Positions 15,907 to 30,323 of a DNA stretch of 64,000 nt are shown here, piece by piece; the stretch's first letter is position 1, and each line of letters starts with the position of its first letter. The notes beneath the pieces were generated by a model. The model did no database searches. It had not been told where the DNA came from and saw only the letters and a program-made list of their open reading frames with translations. Where the stretch lies: assembly GCA_028819565.1 (NCBI GenBank), contig JAPPLD010000020.1:97319-161318 (forward strand). The letters run 5' to 3'. The translations under genes were made by a program, and so were the position numbers. The stretch is from Gammaproteobacteria bacterium. Its GTDB lineage: Bacteria > Pseudomonadota > Gammaproteobacteria > Poriferisulfidales > Poriferisulfidaceae.

Positions 15907-17043
15907 ATGGCTTGGAACGACAACGGTGGAAACCCGTGGCAGCGCAATGCGCGGCAGGGGCCGCCGGATCTGGATGACCTGTTCGGAAACCTGTTCCGGC
16001 GCCTGTTCGGTTCGGGTCGCGGGAGCGGGAGCGGCGGTAGCGGTCGCAAGTGGTCGGTTGGCACTGGCAGTATCCTGCTCGTCCTCCTAGTCCTGTGGTT
16101 GCTGTCCGGCTTCTATATCGTCGAGGCCAGCGAGCGAGGCGTTGTGCTTCGCTTCGGCAAGCACGACCGTACCACTATGCCGGGACCGGGGTGGCACATC
16201 CCGTATCCGATCGAAAGCGTCGAAGTGGTCAACGTGACCGGGAACCGGAGCGTGGAGAAGCGAACCACGATGCTGACGCAGGACGAGAATATCGTCGAAC
16301 TCAAGTTTTCGGTGCAGTATCGACTCAAGAATGCCGAAGATTATCTGTTCAATACCGAAAATCCAGACATCGCATTTGATCGCGCATGCCGCTTTAAGAG
16401 CACCATCTGTGGCGTGCTCGACAGCGCCATCCGTACCGTGGTGGGTCGCAACAATATGGATTTCATCCTGCGCGAGGGTCGTGCGGAAATCGCCAGCCGG
16501 ACCATGGTGCTGATGCAGGAGATTCTCGACTCCTATGGAACCGGCCTCGAGATCCTGACAGTCAACTTGGAAGACTCGCAGCCGCCGAACGCGGTGCAGG
16601 ACGCATTCCAGGACGCCACCAAGGCGCGCGAGGACATGGAGCGCTTCAAGAACGAGGCGCAGGCCTACGCCAACGAAGTTCTGCCGCAGGCGCGCGGCGA
16701 GGCCGCGCGAATGCTGGAAGACGCCAAGGCCTACCGCGCTCAAGTGATCGCCAATGCCGAAGGTGAAGCGTCCCGCTTCACCCAGTTGTTGACCGAGTAC
16801 CGTAAGGCACCGGAGGTAACTCGCCAGCGCATGTATCTGCAGGCAGTGGAGTCGGTCTTGTCCAACTCTTCCAAGGTGGTGGTCGATGTCGACAAGGGCA
16901 GCAACATGCTGTTCCTGCCGCTGGACCGGATCCTGGAGCACCGCGGCTCGTCCCGTTCGCCAAGATCTTCGTCTCCAGAGCGGAAGCCGGGCAATCCGAC
17001 GGGTTCCGGCAGCCTCTCTCCGCGTCTGAGGGAGGGCCGTTGA
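15907..17043 (+). CDS. hflK: FtsH modulator subunit HflK
   Basis: HflK and HflC form an SPFH-domain complex in the inner membrane that encloses and modulates the FtsH protease. The 378-residue product has a glycine/asparagine-rich cytoplasmic head (WNDNGGNPWQ), a membrane helix near residues 55-73, the start YIVEASERGVVLRFGKH, and the SPFH/band-7 domain with GTGLEILTVNLEDSQPP and a long alanine/glutamate-rich helix. The tail is serine/proline/arginine-rich. hflC starts one base after its stop. Confidence 0.95.
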   Translation: MAWNDNGGNPWQRNARQGPPDLDDLFGNLFRRLFGSGRGSGSGGSGRKWSVGTGSILLVLLVLWLLSGFYIVEASERGVVLRFGKHDRTTMPGPGWHIPYPIESVEVVNVTGNRSVEKRTTMLTQDENIVELKFSVQYRLKNAEDYLFNTENPDIAFDRACRFKSTICGVLDSAIRTVVGRNNMDFILREGRAEIASRTMVLMQEILDSYGTGLEILTVNLEDSQPPNAVQDAFQDATKAREDMERFKNEAQAYANEVLPQARGEAARMLEDAKAYRAQVIANAEGEASRFTQLLTEYRKAPEVTRQRMYLQAVESVLSNSSKVVVDVDKGSNMLFLPLDRILEHRGSSRSPRSSSPERKPGNPTGSGSLSPRLREGR

Positions 17044-17044
17044 G

Positions 17045-17905
17045 ATGAACCTGCAAATGCGCCTGATCTTGGCCGCCATCGTGGTGGTGTTGGTCTGGGC
17101 CTCCACGTTCTACGTACGGCAGACCGAGACGGCGATCGTATTCCAGCTCGGCGAAATCCGGCGCGCGGGTCTGGAGCCGGGATTGCACTTCCAGATGCCA
17201 TTCATTAATAATGTGCAGAAGTTCGATGCTCGAGTGCTGTCGCTGGATTCCAAACCGGAGTTATTCCTGACCAGCGAGAAGAAAAACGTGTCGGTGGACT
17301 TCTTCGTCAAGTGGCGGATCAAGAACGTCAGCCAATACTTCCGCGCCACCCAGGGCGACCGTTCACGCGCCGAAGGACGGTTGACCCAGATCGTCAAGGA
17401 CGGGCTTAAGAACCAGTTCGGTGTGCGCACCATCCAGCAGGCGATCTCCGGCGAGCGGCGCGAAATCATGGACGTGCTGCAGGTGCAATCCAACCGCAAT
17501 GCGAGCGAGCTTGGCATCAAAGTGGTGGATGTCCGTATCAGCCGTATTGAACTGCCGGACGAAGTAAGTGATTCGGTCTATCGCCGGATGCGGGCGGAGC
17601 GTAGCCGGACGGCCAAGGACTTCCGTGCTCGTGGCCAGGAGACAGCGGAGCGCATCCGTGCCGATGCTGACCGCCAGCGAACAGTGATTCAGGCCGAGGC
17701 ATATCGCGACGCCGAGAAAATCCGCGGTGAGGGCGACGCCCAGTCCACCGAGATTTATGCCGAGGCCTACAATCAGGATCCCGAGTTCTTTGCGTTCACT
17801 CGAAGCCTGAACGCCTACATCAACACGTTCCGCGACAAGGGCGACGTGCTGGTCGTGGAGCCGGACTCGGAATTTTTCCAGTACTTCAAGCAACTCAAGA
17901 AGTAA
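17045..17905 (+). CDS. hflC: FtsH modulator subunit HflC
   Basis: Partner of HflK. The 286-residue product has an N-terminal membrane anchor (residues 3-20), FYVRQTETAIVFQLGEI, GLEPGLHFQMPFINNVQKFDARVLSLDSKPE, the VDVRISRIELPDEVSDSVY region and a heptad-rich C-terminal helix (RTVIQAEAYRDAEKIRGEGDAQ) ending in FFQYFKQLKK. ATG 17045 overlaps the hflK end region closely, so the pair is coupled. Confidence 0.96.
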   Translation: MNLQMRLILAAIVVVLVWASTFYVRQTETAIVFQLGEIRRAGLEPGLHFQMPFINNVQKFDARVLSLDSKPELFLTSEKKNVSVDFFVKWRIKNVSQYFRATQGDRSRAEGRLTQIVKDGLKNQFGVRTIQQAISGERREIMDVLQVQSNRNASELGIKVVDVRISRIELPDEVSDSVYRRMRAERSRTAKDFRARGQETAERIRADADRQRTVIQAEAYRDAEKIRGEGDAQSTEIYAEAYNQDPEFFAFTRSLNAYINTFRDKGDVLVVEPDSEFFQYFKQLKK

Positions 17906-17920
17906 CCTCCGTTCCCCGCC

Positions 17921-18114
17921 ATGCAGTGGGAATTCGTTCTGGCGGCCATCGCTCTGGTAATCATGCTGGAAGGGCTCATCGCTCTTTTGAGCCCGGAGCT
18001 GGCGCGACGCATGATGCTGCGCATGATCGAACTGCCGACCCCGCAATTCCGCATGATGGGGCTGATTGCCGTGACGTTGGGCGTACTGCTCTTGTATCTC
18101 ACGCGGTGGCTGTC

Positions 18115-18118
<4 letters not shown>
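17921..18118 (+). CDS. yjeT: DUF2065-type small inner-membrane protein
   Basis: The 65-residue protein consists of two hydrophobic helices (about 5-22 and 46-62) joined by PELARRMMLRMIELPTPQFRMMG. This is the DUF2065/YjeT family, typically encoded between hflC and purA or hisZ. Its function is not known. hisZ overlaps its stop codon by ATGA. Confidence 0.85.
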
Positions 18119-23147
<5,029 letters not shown>

Positions 23148-23253
23148 GGGAGAAAGGGGCCGGTCTCATTGTAGTGGTGACAGGTCGCTTTCCTGTTTAA
23201 ATGGCATCCCCTGTGGCATAATGCGTTCCACTCGAACCGGTGCATCCGACCCC

Positions 23254-23580
23254 ATGTTTTTGATCGACGACGCGATGGCGCAGGACGCGGCAGGCCCCAT
23301 GGGCGGCTGGTCCATGTTCGCCATGATCGCGATCTTCTTCGCGATCATGTACTTCATGATTATTCGCCCGCAGAACAAGCGGGTTAAGGAACACCGCGCC
23401 CTGATCGATTCCCTGCAAAAAGGCGACGAAGTATCCACCAACGGCGGCCTGATGGGGCGGATCACGCACATCGGCTCCAGCACGGTGCGCCTGGAGTTGG
23501 CGGAGGGGGTGGAGGTCCGCCTGCGGCGGGATTCGGTCAGCAACGTCTTGCCTAAGGGTTCGCTCTCGAAAAGTGATTGA
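23254..23580 (+). CDS. yajC: Sec translocon accessory subunit YajC
   Basis: YajC associates with SecDF and the SecYEG channel. The 108-residue product has one membrane helix (about 22-40, MFAMIAIFFAIMYFMIIRP), followed by QNKRVKEHRALIDSLQKGDEV, TNGGLMGRITHIG and NVLPKGSL. ATG 23254 is chosen because MFLIDDAMAQ aligns with YajC N-termini; in-frame upstream ATGs would add unrelated sequence. The queA-tgt-yajC-secD-secF order is interrupted only by the opposing DUF192 gene. Confidence 0.93.
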   Translation: MFLIDDAMAQDAAGPMGGWSMFAMIAIFFAIMYFMIIRPQNKRVKEHRALIDSLQKGDEVSTNGGLMGRITHIGSSTVRLELAEGVEVRLRRDSVSNVLPKGSLSKSD

Positions 23581-23616
23581 TACGGGTCGCCGAATCGGCG
23601 GCCTTTGGACAAATCA

Positions 23617-25482
23617 ATGAAGGCCAACCAATATCCGTGGTGGAAGAATCTTCTGGTGATCGGCATCCCGCTGATCGCGGCGCTTTATGCGGCGCCCAAC
23701 CTGTATCCTTCCGATCCCTCGGTTCAGGTCTCCTCATCCCGGGTCGCCATTGGTGAAGCAGAACGGAAGCAAGTCGAGCAGATCCTCAAACTTAAAGGAC
23801 TGGGTCACGATCAGGTCGAGCAGGAAGGAGAAGAATCCCTGCTGATCCGCTTTGCCGACCCGGAGGATCAACTTAAAGCCGCGGACGCTCTGCGCGACGC
23901 CCTGTCGGACCGGTTCTCGGTGGCGCTGCATCTGGCACCGGCCACGCCGGGTTGGCTTGAGTCGCTGAATGCGCACCCGATGAATCTCGGGCTGGATTTG
24001 CGCGGCGGCGTGCATTTTCTTCTGGAAGTCGATCTGGACGCTTCGATCAGCAAGGCATACACCCGACATGCCACGGATGTCCGGACTTTACTGCGCGAGG
24101 AGGAAATCCGCTATCGCGGGGTACGGGTGCATGGCGAAGAAGTGCACATCCTGGCGCGTGATGCAGAGACTCTCGAACAGATTGAAGAGGTTGTCAAAGA
24201 CAATTATTTCGGCACCTTCGATGTCACTGCGGGGGAGACCGAGGGACAGCCGAGCGTCATCATGCGCCTGACCCAGACCGCGCACAGCGATATCCGTCGC
24301 AATGCCATCAGCCAGAACCTGATAACCCTGCGCAAGCGGGTCAACGAACTGGGTGTGGCGGAGCCGGTCATCCAGCAGCAGGGGCGCACCCGGATCGCGG
24401 TGCAGTTGCCGGGCGTGCAGGATACGGCGCGGGCCAAGGAAATCCTGGGCGCGACCGCCACCCTAGAGTTCCGGCTGGTGGACGAGCAGTCGGACCCGTA
24501 CTTGGCCGCGGAGACGGGCAAGGTGCCGCTGGCGGACGAGTTGTACTACGAACGCGACGGCAATCCGGTTCTGCTCAAGCGCCGGGTGATGCTGACCGGG
24601 GAGCACATCATTGATGCATCGTCGGGATTTGACGAGCGCGGTTTGCCCGCGGTGCACATCACGCTGGACAGCGATGGCGCCCGCCAGTTCGCCAAGGTGA
24701 CCGGCGAGAACGTCAAGCGGTTGATGGGCGTGGTGTTCATTGAACAACGCAGTGACACGGTGGTCACTGATGGCGAAACGCACCGGATCACCCGTGAGAG
24801 CCGAGAAGTCATCAATGTCGCACGCATTCAGGAGCAGTTGTCCAAGCGCTTCCAGATCACCGGGCTGGACACGTCGCGCGAAGCGCGCAACTTGGCGTTG
24901 CTGCTACGCGCCGGTGCGCTGGCAACTCCCATGTACATCGTGGAGGAACGGACGGTCGGCCCAAGCCTGGGTCAACAGAACATCGAACTCGGTGCCTTGT
25001 CGGTGTTGATTGGCTTCCTGCTGGTGATGGTGTTCATGACGCTGTACTACCGCCTGTTCGGGCTGGTCGCCGATCTGGCGCTGATCGCCAACCTGGTTCT
25101 GATCGTGGCGGCGATGTCGATGATTCCGGGAGCGACGCTGACCCTGCCGGGTATCGCCGGCATCGTGCTGACCGTGGGCATGGCGGTGGATGCCAACGTG
25201 CTCATCTTTGAACGTATCCGGGAAGAGCTGGACAACGGCAATTCCCCCCAGGCCAGCATCCAGGCCGGCTACAGCAAGGCGCTGTCGACCATCGCCGACG
25301 CGAACATCACCACCCTGATCGCGGCGATCGTGCTGTTTGCCTTCGGTACCGGGCCGATCAAGGGATTTGCGGTCACTCTTTCCATTGGCATCGTGGCTTC
25401 CATGTTCACCGCGATCATGGGAACCCGGGCGATCATCAACCGAGTCTACGGGACCCGCCGTAGCCCCACCCTGGCGGTCTGA
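23617..25482 (+). CDS. secD: Protein-export membrane protein SecD
   Basis: SecD with SecF uses the proton motive force to complete protein export. The 621-residue product has an N-terminal helix, HPMNLGLDLRGGVHFLLEVDLD (the SecD signature), the large periplasmic P1 region, and a C-terminal six-helix RND-type domain with VGPSLGQQNIELGALSVLIG, GIVLTVGMAVDANVLIFERIREE and DANITTLIAAIVLFAFGTGPIKGFAVTL. ATG 23617 is preferred to a TTG four codons earlier. secF starts two bases after its stop. Confidence 0.96.
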   Translation: MKANQYPWWKNLLVIGIPLIAALYAAPNLYPSDPSVQVSSSRVAIGEAERKQVEQILKLKGLGHDQVEQEGEESLLIRFADPEDQLKAADALRDALSDRFSVALHLAPATPGWLESLNAHPMNLGLDLRGGVHFLLEVDLDASISKAYTRHATDVRTLLREEEIRYRGVRVHGEEVHILARDAETLEQIEEVVKDNYFGTFDVTAGETEGQPSVIMRLTQTAHSDIRRNAISQNLITLRKRVNELGVAEPVIQQQGRTRIAVQLPGVQDTARAKEILGATATLEFRLVDEQSDPYLAAETGKVPLADELYYERDGNPVLLKRRVMLTGEHIIDASSGFDERGLPAVHITLDSDGARQFAKVTGENVKRLMGVVFIEQRSDTVVTDGETHRITRESREVINVARIQEQLSKRFQITGLDTSREARNLALLLRAGALATPMYIVEERTVGPSLGQQNIELGALSVLIGFLLVMVFMTLYYRLFGLVADLALIANLVLIVAAMSMIPGATLTLPGIAGIVLTVGMAVDANVLIFERIREELDNGNSPQASIQAGYSKALSTIADANITTLIAAIVLFAFGTGPIKGFAVTLSIGIVASMFTAIMGTRAIINRVYGTRRSPTLAV

Positions 25483-25484
25483 CC

Positions 25485-26411
25485 ATGCGATTGCTTCCGC
25501 GCAAGCTTGCTCTCAACTTCATGGGTCGCGCCCGGCATGCGATGGTGCTGTCGGGGAGTCTGCTGGTCCTGTCCATTGGTTCGCTGCTGTTCCAGGGCTT
25601 GAACCTGGGCGTGGACTTCGAAGGGGGCACCCTGATCGAGGTTGGCTACCCGGCTCCGGTGGAACTCGATGAAATCCGCGGGCAACTGGAGGCGGCCGGC
25701 TTCGACCGGGCAGTCGTGCAGCATTTCGGATCGGCGCAGGACGTGCTGGTGCGAATCAAGCCGGACGACCGTCCGCAGAGCGAACTGAGCAACCAGGTGC
25801 TGGAGACCCTGCGCGGTGGAAGCCAGGAACTTCAACTGAGGCGGGTCGAGTACGTTGGCCCGCAGGTGGGTGAGGAGCTGCGCGACGATGGGGGCCTTGC
25901 CATGCTGTACGCATTGGGGCTGATCCTGATCTATGTGGCGCTTCGCTTTGAATACCGGTTCTCGTTCGGTGCCGTCATTGCACTGGTTCACGACGTGATC
26001 CTGACTATCGGGTTCTTCTCGCTGACCCAGATCGAATTTGATCTGACGGTGCTGGCGGCCATCCTGGCGGTGATCGGCTACTCTCTGAACGACACCATCG
26101 TCGTGTTTGACCGGATCCGGGAGAATTTCCGGGCGTTGCGGCGCCAGTCCAGTATCGAGGTTCTCAACGTCTCAATCAACCAGACCCTGTCACGTACCCT
26201 GATGACTTCGCTGACCACGCTGCTGGTGTTGTTCGCACTGTTCTTCTTCGGCGGCGAGGTGATCCACGCGTTCTCCATCGCGCTGATCGTGGGCGTCATC
26301 ATTGGCACCTATTCGTCGATTTACGTAGCGGGCAGTTCCCTGCTGGTGCTCGGCGTGAGCGGGCAGGATCTCGACACGACGCCGACGGAGGATGCGGACG
26401 ACCGCCCGTAG
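25485..26411 (+). CDS. secF: Protein-export membrane protein SecF
   Basis: Partner of SecD. The 308-residue product has GLNLGVDFEGGTLIEV, the VGPQVGEELRDDGGLAMLYALGLILIYVALRFE transition into the membrane domain, GYSLNDTIVVFDRIREN and TLSRTLMTSLTTLLVLFALFFFGG. Its stop is embedded in a GC-rich hairpin, CCGCCC (26402-26407) / GGGCGG (26414-26419), that lacks a T-run. It converges on the PIN-domain toxin gene. Confidence 0.96.
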   Translation: MRLLPRKLALNFMGRARHAMVLSGSLLVLSIGSLLFQGLNLGVDFEGGTLIEVGYPAPVELDEIRGQLEAAGFDRAVVQHFGSAQDVLVRIKPDDRPQSELSNQVLETLRGGSQELQLRRVEYVGPQVGEELRDDGGLAMLYALGLILIYVALRFEYRFSFGAVIALVHDVILTIGFFSLTQIEFDLTVLAAILAVIGYSLNDTIVVFDRIRENFRALRRQSSIEVLNVSINQTLSRTLMTSLTTLLVLFALFFFGGEVIHAFSIALIVGVIIGTYSSIYVAGSSLLVLGVSGQDLDTTPTEDADDRP

Positions 26412-26432
26412 GAGGGCGGCGAGACTCTGGAG

Positions 26433-26834
26433 TCAGTGGTGCTCGGTGGGTGCGAGGACCAGACCGAAGCGCTCGAATTTCTGGAAGTCTTTCAGGTTCG
26501 CGGTGGCGATGCGGGCGCGCTTCGTGATGGCGGTGGCGGCGATCATGCAGTCTCTTAACATACTGCGACGACGTCCTGTCTCGTTGAACAATCGTGCGGA
26601 CAGGGACGCCATCTCTTCCGTGAAATCGACCCGGTTGGGCACGACCTGGTTAGCGAGTGAAAGGTCCTCGTCCGTTTCCGGCCCGCCGCACAGGTATTCC
26701 GCCCATGCCACGGTGCTCATGCTCAAGACCTCTCCGGAACGCAGCCACGACTTGATCTTTTCGCTTTCATGAGAGCCCGCGTGGACAGCGCGGGCTAGGA
26801 AACTGGTGTCCAGATGGATTATTTGGGTATCCAT
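26433..26834 (-). CDS. PIN-domain ribonuclease toxin of the second antitoxin/toxin pair
   Basis: The 133-residue product has PIN acidic positions in IHLDTSFLARAV (Asp 9), VAWAEYLCG (Glu near 46), LRDCMIAATA (Asp near 95) and a C-terminal IATANLKDFQKF, where Asn occupies a position often acidic. Four such residues bind the metal in PIN RNases. Its start overlaps the end of the upstream antitoxin gene by 16 bases, so translation should be coupled. It is convergent with secF, from which it is separated by 21 bases. Confidence 0.82.
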   Translation of the reverse strand: MDTQIIHLDTSFLARAVHAGSHESEKIKSWLRSGEVLSMSTVAWAEYLCGGPETDEDLSLANQVVPNRVDFTEEMASLSARLFNETGRRRSMLRDCMIAATAITKRARIATANLKDFQKFERFGLVLAPTEHH

Positions 26835-27106
26835 CTCAGGCTCCTTCTAGAACTGGCCCGGCGTTCTTCCCGTATTTCCTTCACCCATTTCTCGGTATCC
26901 ACGCCTGCCTCGGCCATCCGCCTCTGCAATTCTTCCAGTGCCGCGATCGCGTCTTCGCAGTTGCGCAGGGTCTGTTCCGCAACCCGGTCGATGCTGCGCC
27001 GCAGGGCCTCGGACTTGGACGTGCTCCAGTGTTCCGCCAAGCGGTCCAGTTTTTGCACGGTCTCGACGTCGAAAGTGTAGGTCGAGCGGATTGTCATCTT
27101 GGCCAT
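26819..27106 (-). CDS. Ribbon-helix-helix antitoxin of the second pair
   Basis: The 95-residue product begins MAKMTIRSTYTFDVETVQKLDRLAEHW and continues SKSEALRRSIDRVAEQ, a ribbon-helix-helix DNA-binding domain with a leading beta strand. The charged second half would bind the toxin. The start codon at 27106 coincides with the predicted transcription start from the promoter at 27113-27141, so the mRNA may be leaderless; an internal ATG at 27097 is the alternative. It likely represses itself through the palindrome at 27103-27124. Confidence 0.78.
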   Translation of the reverse strand: MAKMTIRSTYTFDVETVQKLDRLAEHWSTSKSEALRRSIDRVAEQTLRNCEDAIAALEELQRRMAEAGVDTEKWVKEIREERRASSRRSLRWIPK

Positions 27107-27141
27107 GCCAGTAGTATGGCATGGTCATACCATCATGTCAA
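27103..27141 (-). promoter_or_regulatory. Strong promoter with overlapping palindromic operators
   Basis: On the minus strand TTGACA (27141-27136), 17 bases and CATACT (27118-27113) form a near-consensus promoter. A perfect inverted repeat CCATGCCA (27103-27110) / TGGCATGG (27117-27124) covers the -10 and the start codon, and a second one, ATGGT (27121-27125) CAT ACCAT (27129-27133), lies in the spacer. This is the expected layout of an autoregulated antitoxin operon. Confidence 0.65.
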
Positions 27142-27157
27142 ACAAGGTGGAATCCGC

Positions 27158-27946
27158 CTAATCCTTCAAGGCTTCGAGCCGTCCCAGCATTTCTTCCAAT
27201 ACCTTCGGCGTTGCAGCGATGATGTTGCCGCTGGCGAGCGGGTCTTCGCTGCCATCCAGGCCTTTCACGATCGCGCCCGCTTCCCTTGCAAGAACGATCC
27301 CGGCGGCCATGTCCCAGGGCTTGAGGCCGAACTCCCAGAAGCCGTCGAATCGCCCTGCCGCGACGTAGGCAAGATCCAATGCCGCCGAGCCTGCGCGGCG
27401 GACTCCGGCAGTCTCCGGAATCAGGACCCGCAGGGTGGCCAGGTAGTGGTCAAGGTCGGCGCCGTCGCGGAACGGGAACCCGGTTGCGAGCAGGGCATCG
27501 GCCAATCCCTGCCCGGTGCGGGCGCGGATGCGCCGCCCGTCGAGAAAGGCCCCGCGGCCGGTCTCCGCGGTGAACAGTTCTTGCTTGAACGGATCGTACA
27601 CGACTCCGAGCAGCAGTTTGTCCCGCTGCCGCAGGGCGATAGACACCGCGTAGTGGGGGATGCCGAACAGGAAGTTGGTGGTGCCGTCGAGTGGATCGAC
27701 CAGCCACTCGAATTCGGCGTCGAAGGACGTGTTGGCCGCTGCTTCTTCCGCCAGGATGGCGTGTTCCGGATGCGCCTTGTGCAGGCGGGCGACGATCTCC
27801 TGCTCGGCCTCGCGGTCCACGCTGGAGACGAAATCATGCGAACCCTTGCGCTCCACCGCGACCCGGTCGGTGAAGTTGTGGTGGCGGATGATGATTCGAC
27901 CGGCGGCTTCGGCGGCGTCGACGGCGATGTTCAGCAGGGCGCTCAT
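27158..27946 (-). CDS. suhB: Inositol-1-monophosphatase family protein SuhB
   Basis: SuhB dephosphorylates inositol phosphates in vitro and in E. coli also acts as an RNA polymerase antitermination factor. From the ATG at 27946 the product is 262 residues: SALLNIAVDAAEAAGRII, HDFVSSVDREAEQEI, ILAEE, the metal-binding WLVDPLDGTTNFLFG and the C-terminal KPWDMAAGIVLAREAGA. Upstream in-frame codons do not match the family. It diverges from iscR across 205 bases, a frequent gammaproteobacterial arrangement. Confidence 0.92.
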   Translation of the reverse strand: MSALLNIAVDAAEAAGRIIIRHHNFTDRVAVERKGSHDFVSSVDREAEQEIVARLHKAHPEHAILAEEAAANTSFDAEFEWLVDPLDGTTNFLFGIPHYAVSIALRQRDKLLLGVVYDPFKQELFTAETGRGAFLDGRRIRARTGQGLADALLATGFPFRDGADLDHYLATLRVLIPETAGVRRAGSAALDLAYVAAGRFDGFWEFGLKPWDMAAGIVLAREAGAIVKGLDGSEDPLASGNIIAATPKVLEEMLGRLEALKD

Positions 27947-28084
27947 GGCAGATGTGCGGGGCGGGATGAAGAAGCGTTCAAGGTGGATTTCCGGCCTCCA
28001 GAGCCGGCTTTCGAGTGCGGGCAGAGGGCGCCTATCATAATGTAAAGGGGCGATTCCGGGTTTTTCCTTTCTATCCCTTAAGGA

Positions 28085-28117
28085 ATACTTGACTAACGCA
28101 GTCAGGTATGTCAATAT
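28085..28117 (+). promoter_or_regulatory. IscR type-1 box overlapping the isc promoter
   Basis: Bases 28085-28109 fit the 25-bp type-1 IscR consensus at all but two central positions: ATACTTGACT, five bases, AGTCAGGTAT. The box contains the -35 hexamer TTGACT (28089-28094); CAATAT (28112-28117), 17 bases on, is the likely -10. [2Fe-2S]-IscR binding here would repress the operon, the known feedback on Fe-S biogenesis. Confidence 0.85.
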
Positions 28118-28151
28118 GATTGGCGTTCCGCACCGCCGGAGACTCGATGCC

Positions 28152-28649
28152 ATGAAACTGAATGCGAAAGGACGTTATGCCGTGACTGCCATGCTGGACG
28201 TGGCGTTGCACGGCGAGGAAGGGCCGGTGGCGCTCGCGAGCATCGCCGAGCGTCAGGGTATCTCGCGCTCTTACCTCGAACAGCTGTTCTCCCGCCTGCG
28301 GCGGGCCGGGCTGGTCGACAGCGTGCGCGGGCCCGGCGGCGGATATTGCCTGGCGCGGGACGTGCCGGAGATCTCGATCGCCGAGGTGATTGCGGCGGTC
28401 GACGAAAGCGTGGACGCGACGCGCTGCGGCGGTCGCGAGAACTGCCAGGACAACCAGCCCTGCCTGACCCACGGCCTGTGGGAAGGATTGGGCCGTGAAA
28501 TCGAGCGCTACCTGGGCCGCGTCAGTTTGGCGGACGTGCTGCGCCAGCGGCGGGTCCGGGAAGTGGCCCAGCGCCAGAACGTCAAATTCGCCGAGCATCA
28601 CGGATTCCCCGCGAGGCCGGCCATGGAAGGGCAGGAGGCCGTGCTATGA
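28152..28649 (+). CDS. iscR: Fe-S cluster assembly transcriptional regulator IscR
   Basis: IscR is an Rrf2-family repressor that senses a [2Fe-2S] cluster. The 165-residue product has [20 protein letters not shown], the winged helix with [30 protein letters not shown], and the cluster ligands [16 protein letters not shown] (three Cys and a nearby His). ATG 28152 starts exactly at the conserved N-terminus. iscS overlaps its stop. The operator lies 43 bases upstream. Confidence 0.96.
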   Translation: MKLNAKGRYAVTAMLDVALHGEEGPVALASIAERQGISRSYLEQLFSRLRRAGLVDSVRGPGGGYCLARDVPEISIAEVIAAVDESVDATRCGGRENCQDNQPCLTHGLWEGLGREIERYLGRVSLADVLRQRRVREVAQRQNVKFAEHHGFPARPAMEGQEAVL

Positions 28650-29869
28650 GCGACATCAATCTTCCGATCTACCTGGACTATTCCGCGACCACGCCGGTGG
28701 ATCCCCGGGTCGCGGACAAGATGCGCCAGTTCCTGACGCCGGACGGCGAGTTCGGCAATCCCGCCTCGCGTTCGCACAGCTTCGGCTGGCATGCCGAGGA
28801 GGCGGTCGACGAGGCACGCAAGCAGGTCGCGGCCCTGATCGGCGCGGACCCGCGCGAAATTGTCTGGACCAGCGGCGGCACCGAGTCGGACAACCTGGCG
28901 ATCAAGGGTGCCGCTCATTTCTATCAGAAGAAAGGCAAGCACATCGTCACCGTCAAGACCGAACACAAGGCAGTGCTGGACACCTGCCGGCAACTGGAGC
29001 GGGAAGGCTTCGAAGTGACTTATCTGGCACCGCAGGCGGACGGCCTGCTCGACCTGGCCGAACTGGAAGCCTCGCTGCGCGACGACACGGTGCTGGTGTC
29101 GGTGATGCACGTCAACAACGAAATCGGCGTGGTCCAGGATATCGGCGCGATCGGCAAGATGACCCGCGAGCGCGGCATCATCCTGCACGTCGATGCGGCG
29201 CAGGGCGCCGGCAAGATTCCGATCGACGTGCACGAAATGCAGGTCGACCTGATGACCCTGTCCGCGCACAAGATCTACGGCCCGAAAGGAATTGGCGCCT
29301 TGTATATCTGTCGCAAGCCCCGGGTGCGCTTGGAGGCGCAGATGCACGGTGGCGGCCACGAGCGCGGGTTGCGCTCCGGCACCCTGCCGACACACCAGAT
29401 CGTCGGCATGGGCGAAGCATTCCGGGTTGCCCGCGAGGAAATGGCGGAGGAATCGGCGCGCATCCGCGCGCTGCGCGACCGACTCTGGGATGGCCTGAAC
29501 AAGATGGAAGAGGTCTACCTCAACGGCGACCTCGAACAGCGGGTCCCGGGCAACCTCAACGTCAGCTTCAACTTCGTGGAAGGCGAATCGCTGATCATGG
29601 CGCTCAAGGATGTCGCGGTGTCCAGTGGTTCGGCCTGTACCTCGGCCTCGCTGGAACCCAGCTATGTACTGCGTGCGCTGGGTCGCAACGACGAATTGGC
29701 GCACAGTTCGCTGCGCTTCACCATCGGGCGTTTCACGACCGAGAAAGAAATCGATTACACCATCTCACTCATCGAGCAGGCCGTGCAGCGGCTTCGCGAC
29801 CTCTCTCCTCTTTGGGAGATGTACCAGGAAGGGGTCGACTTGGACTCGGTGCAGTGGGCGGTTCACTGA
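28646..29869 (+). CDS. iscS: Cysteine desulfurase IscS
   Basis: IscS removes sulfur from cysteine and passes it as persulfide to IscU and other acceptors. The 407-residue PLP enzyme shows [19 protein letters not shown], the PLP lysine in [16 protein letters not shown], and the mobile active-site loop [17 protein letters not shown] with the persulfide Cys. The C-terminus ([17 protein letters not shown]) is the IscU-docking tail. Start overlaps the iscR stop. Confidence 0.98.
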   Translation: MSDINLPIYLDYSATTPVDPRVADKMRQFLTPDGEFGNPASRSHSFGWHAEEAVDEARKQVAALIGADPREIVWTSGGTESDNLAIKGAAHFYQKKGKHIVTVKTEHKAVLDTCRQLEREGFEVTYLAPQADGLLDLAELEASLRDDTVLVSVMHVNNEIGVVQDIGAIGKMTRERGIILHVDAAQGAGKIPIDVHEMQVDLMTLSAHKIYGPKGIGALYICRKPRVRLEAQMHGGGHERGLRSGTLPTHQIVGMGEAFRVAREEMAEESARIRALRDRLWDGLNKMEEVYLNGDLEQRVPGNLNVSFNFVEGESLIMALKDVAVSSGSACTSASLEPSYVLRALGRNDELAHSSLRFTIGRFTTEKEIDYTISLIEQAVQRLRDLSPLWEMYQEGVDLDSVQWAVH

Positions 29870-29893
29870 CAATGCTAAGCAGGAGAAAGCATC

Positions 29894-30310
29894 ATGGCAT
29901 ATGGAAAAAAAGTTCTGGATCACTATGAGAACCCGCGTAACGTCGGCTCTTTGGACAAGAGCGACGCGCAGGTGGGCACCGGCATGGTCGGGGCACCGGC
30001 CTGCGGGGACGTGATGAAGCTTCAGATCAAGGTCAACGACGAAGGCGTGATCGAGGACGCCAAGTTCAAGACCTACGGCTGTGGCTCGGCGATCGCGTCG
30101 TCCAGCCTGTTGACCGAATGGGTGCGCGGCAAGACCCTGGCGGAAGCCGGCGAGATCCGCAACACCGACATCGCCGAAGAACTGGCGTTGCCGCCGGTGA
30201 AGATTCACTGCTCGGTGCTGGCGGAAGACGCCATCCGGGCGGCGATCGAGGACTACGAAGGCAAGCAGGCCCGCACGCCGGGCGAGGCAGAATTGGCGGA
30301 AGCCGTCTGA
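29894..30310 (+). CDS. iscU: Fe-S cluster scaffold IscU
   Basis: IscU is the scaffold where clusters are built. The 138-residue product has the three cluster cysteines in [22 protein letters not shown] and [11 protein letters not shown], and the LPPVK motif recognised by HscA just before the last one. It ends with a short family-variable tail ([16 protein letters not shown]). SD-like AGGAGA precedes the ATG. Confidence 0.97.
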   Translation: MAYGKKVLDHYENPRNVGSLDKSDAQVGTGMVGAPACGDVMKLQIKVNDEGVIEDAKFKTYGCGSAIASSSLLTEWVRGKTLAEAGEIRNTDIAEELALPPVKIHCSVLAEDAIRAAIEDYEGKQARTPGEAELAEAV

Positions 30311-30323
30311 ATCGGCGACCGCC

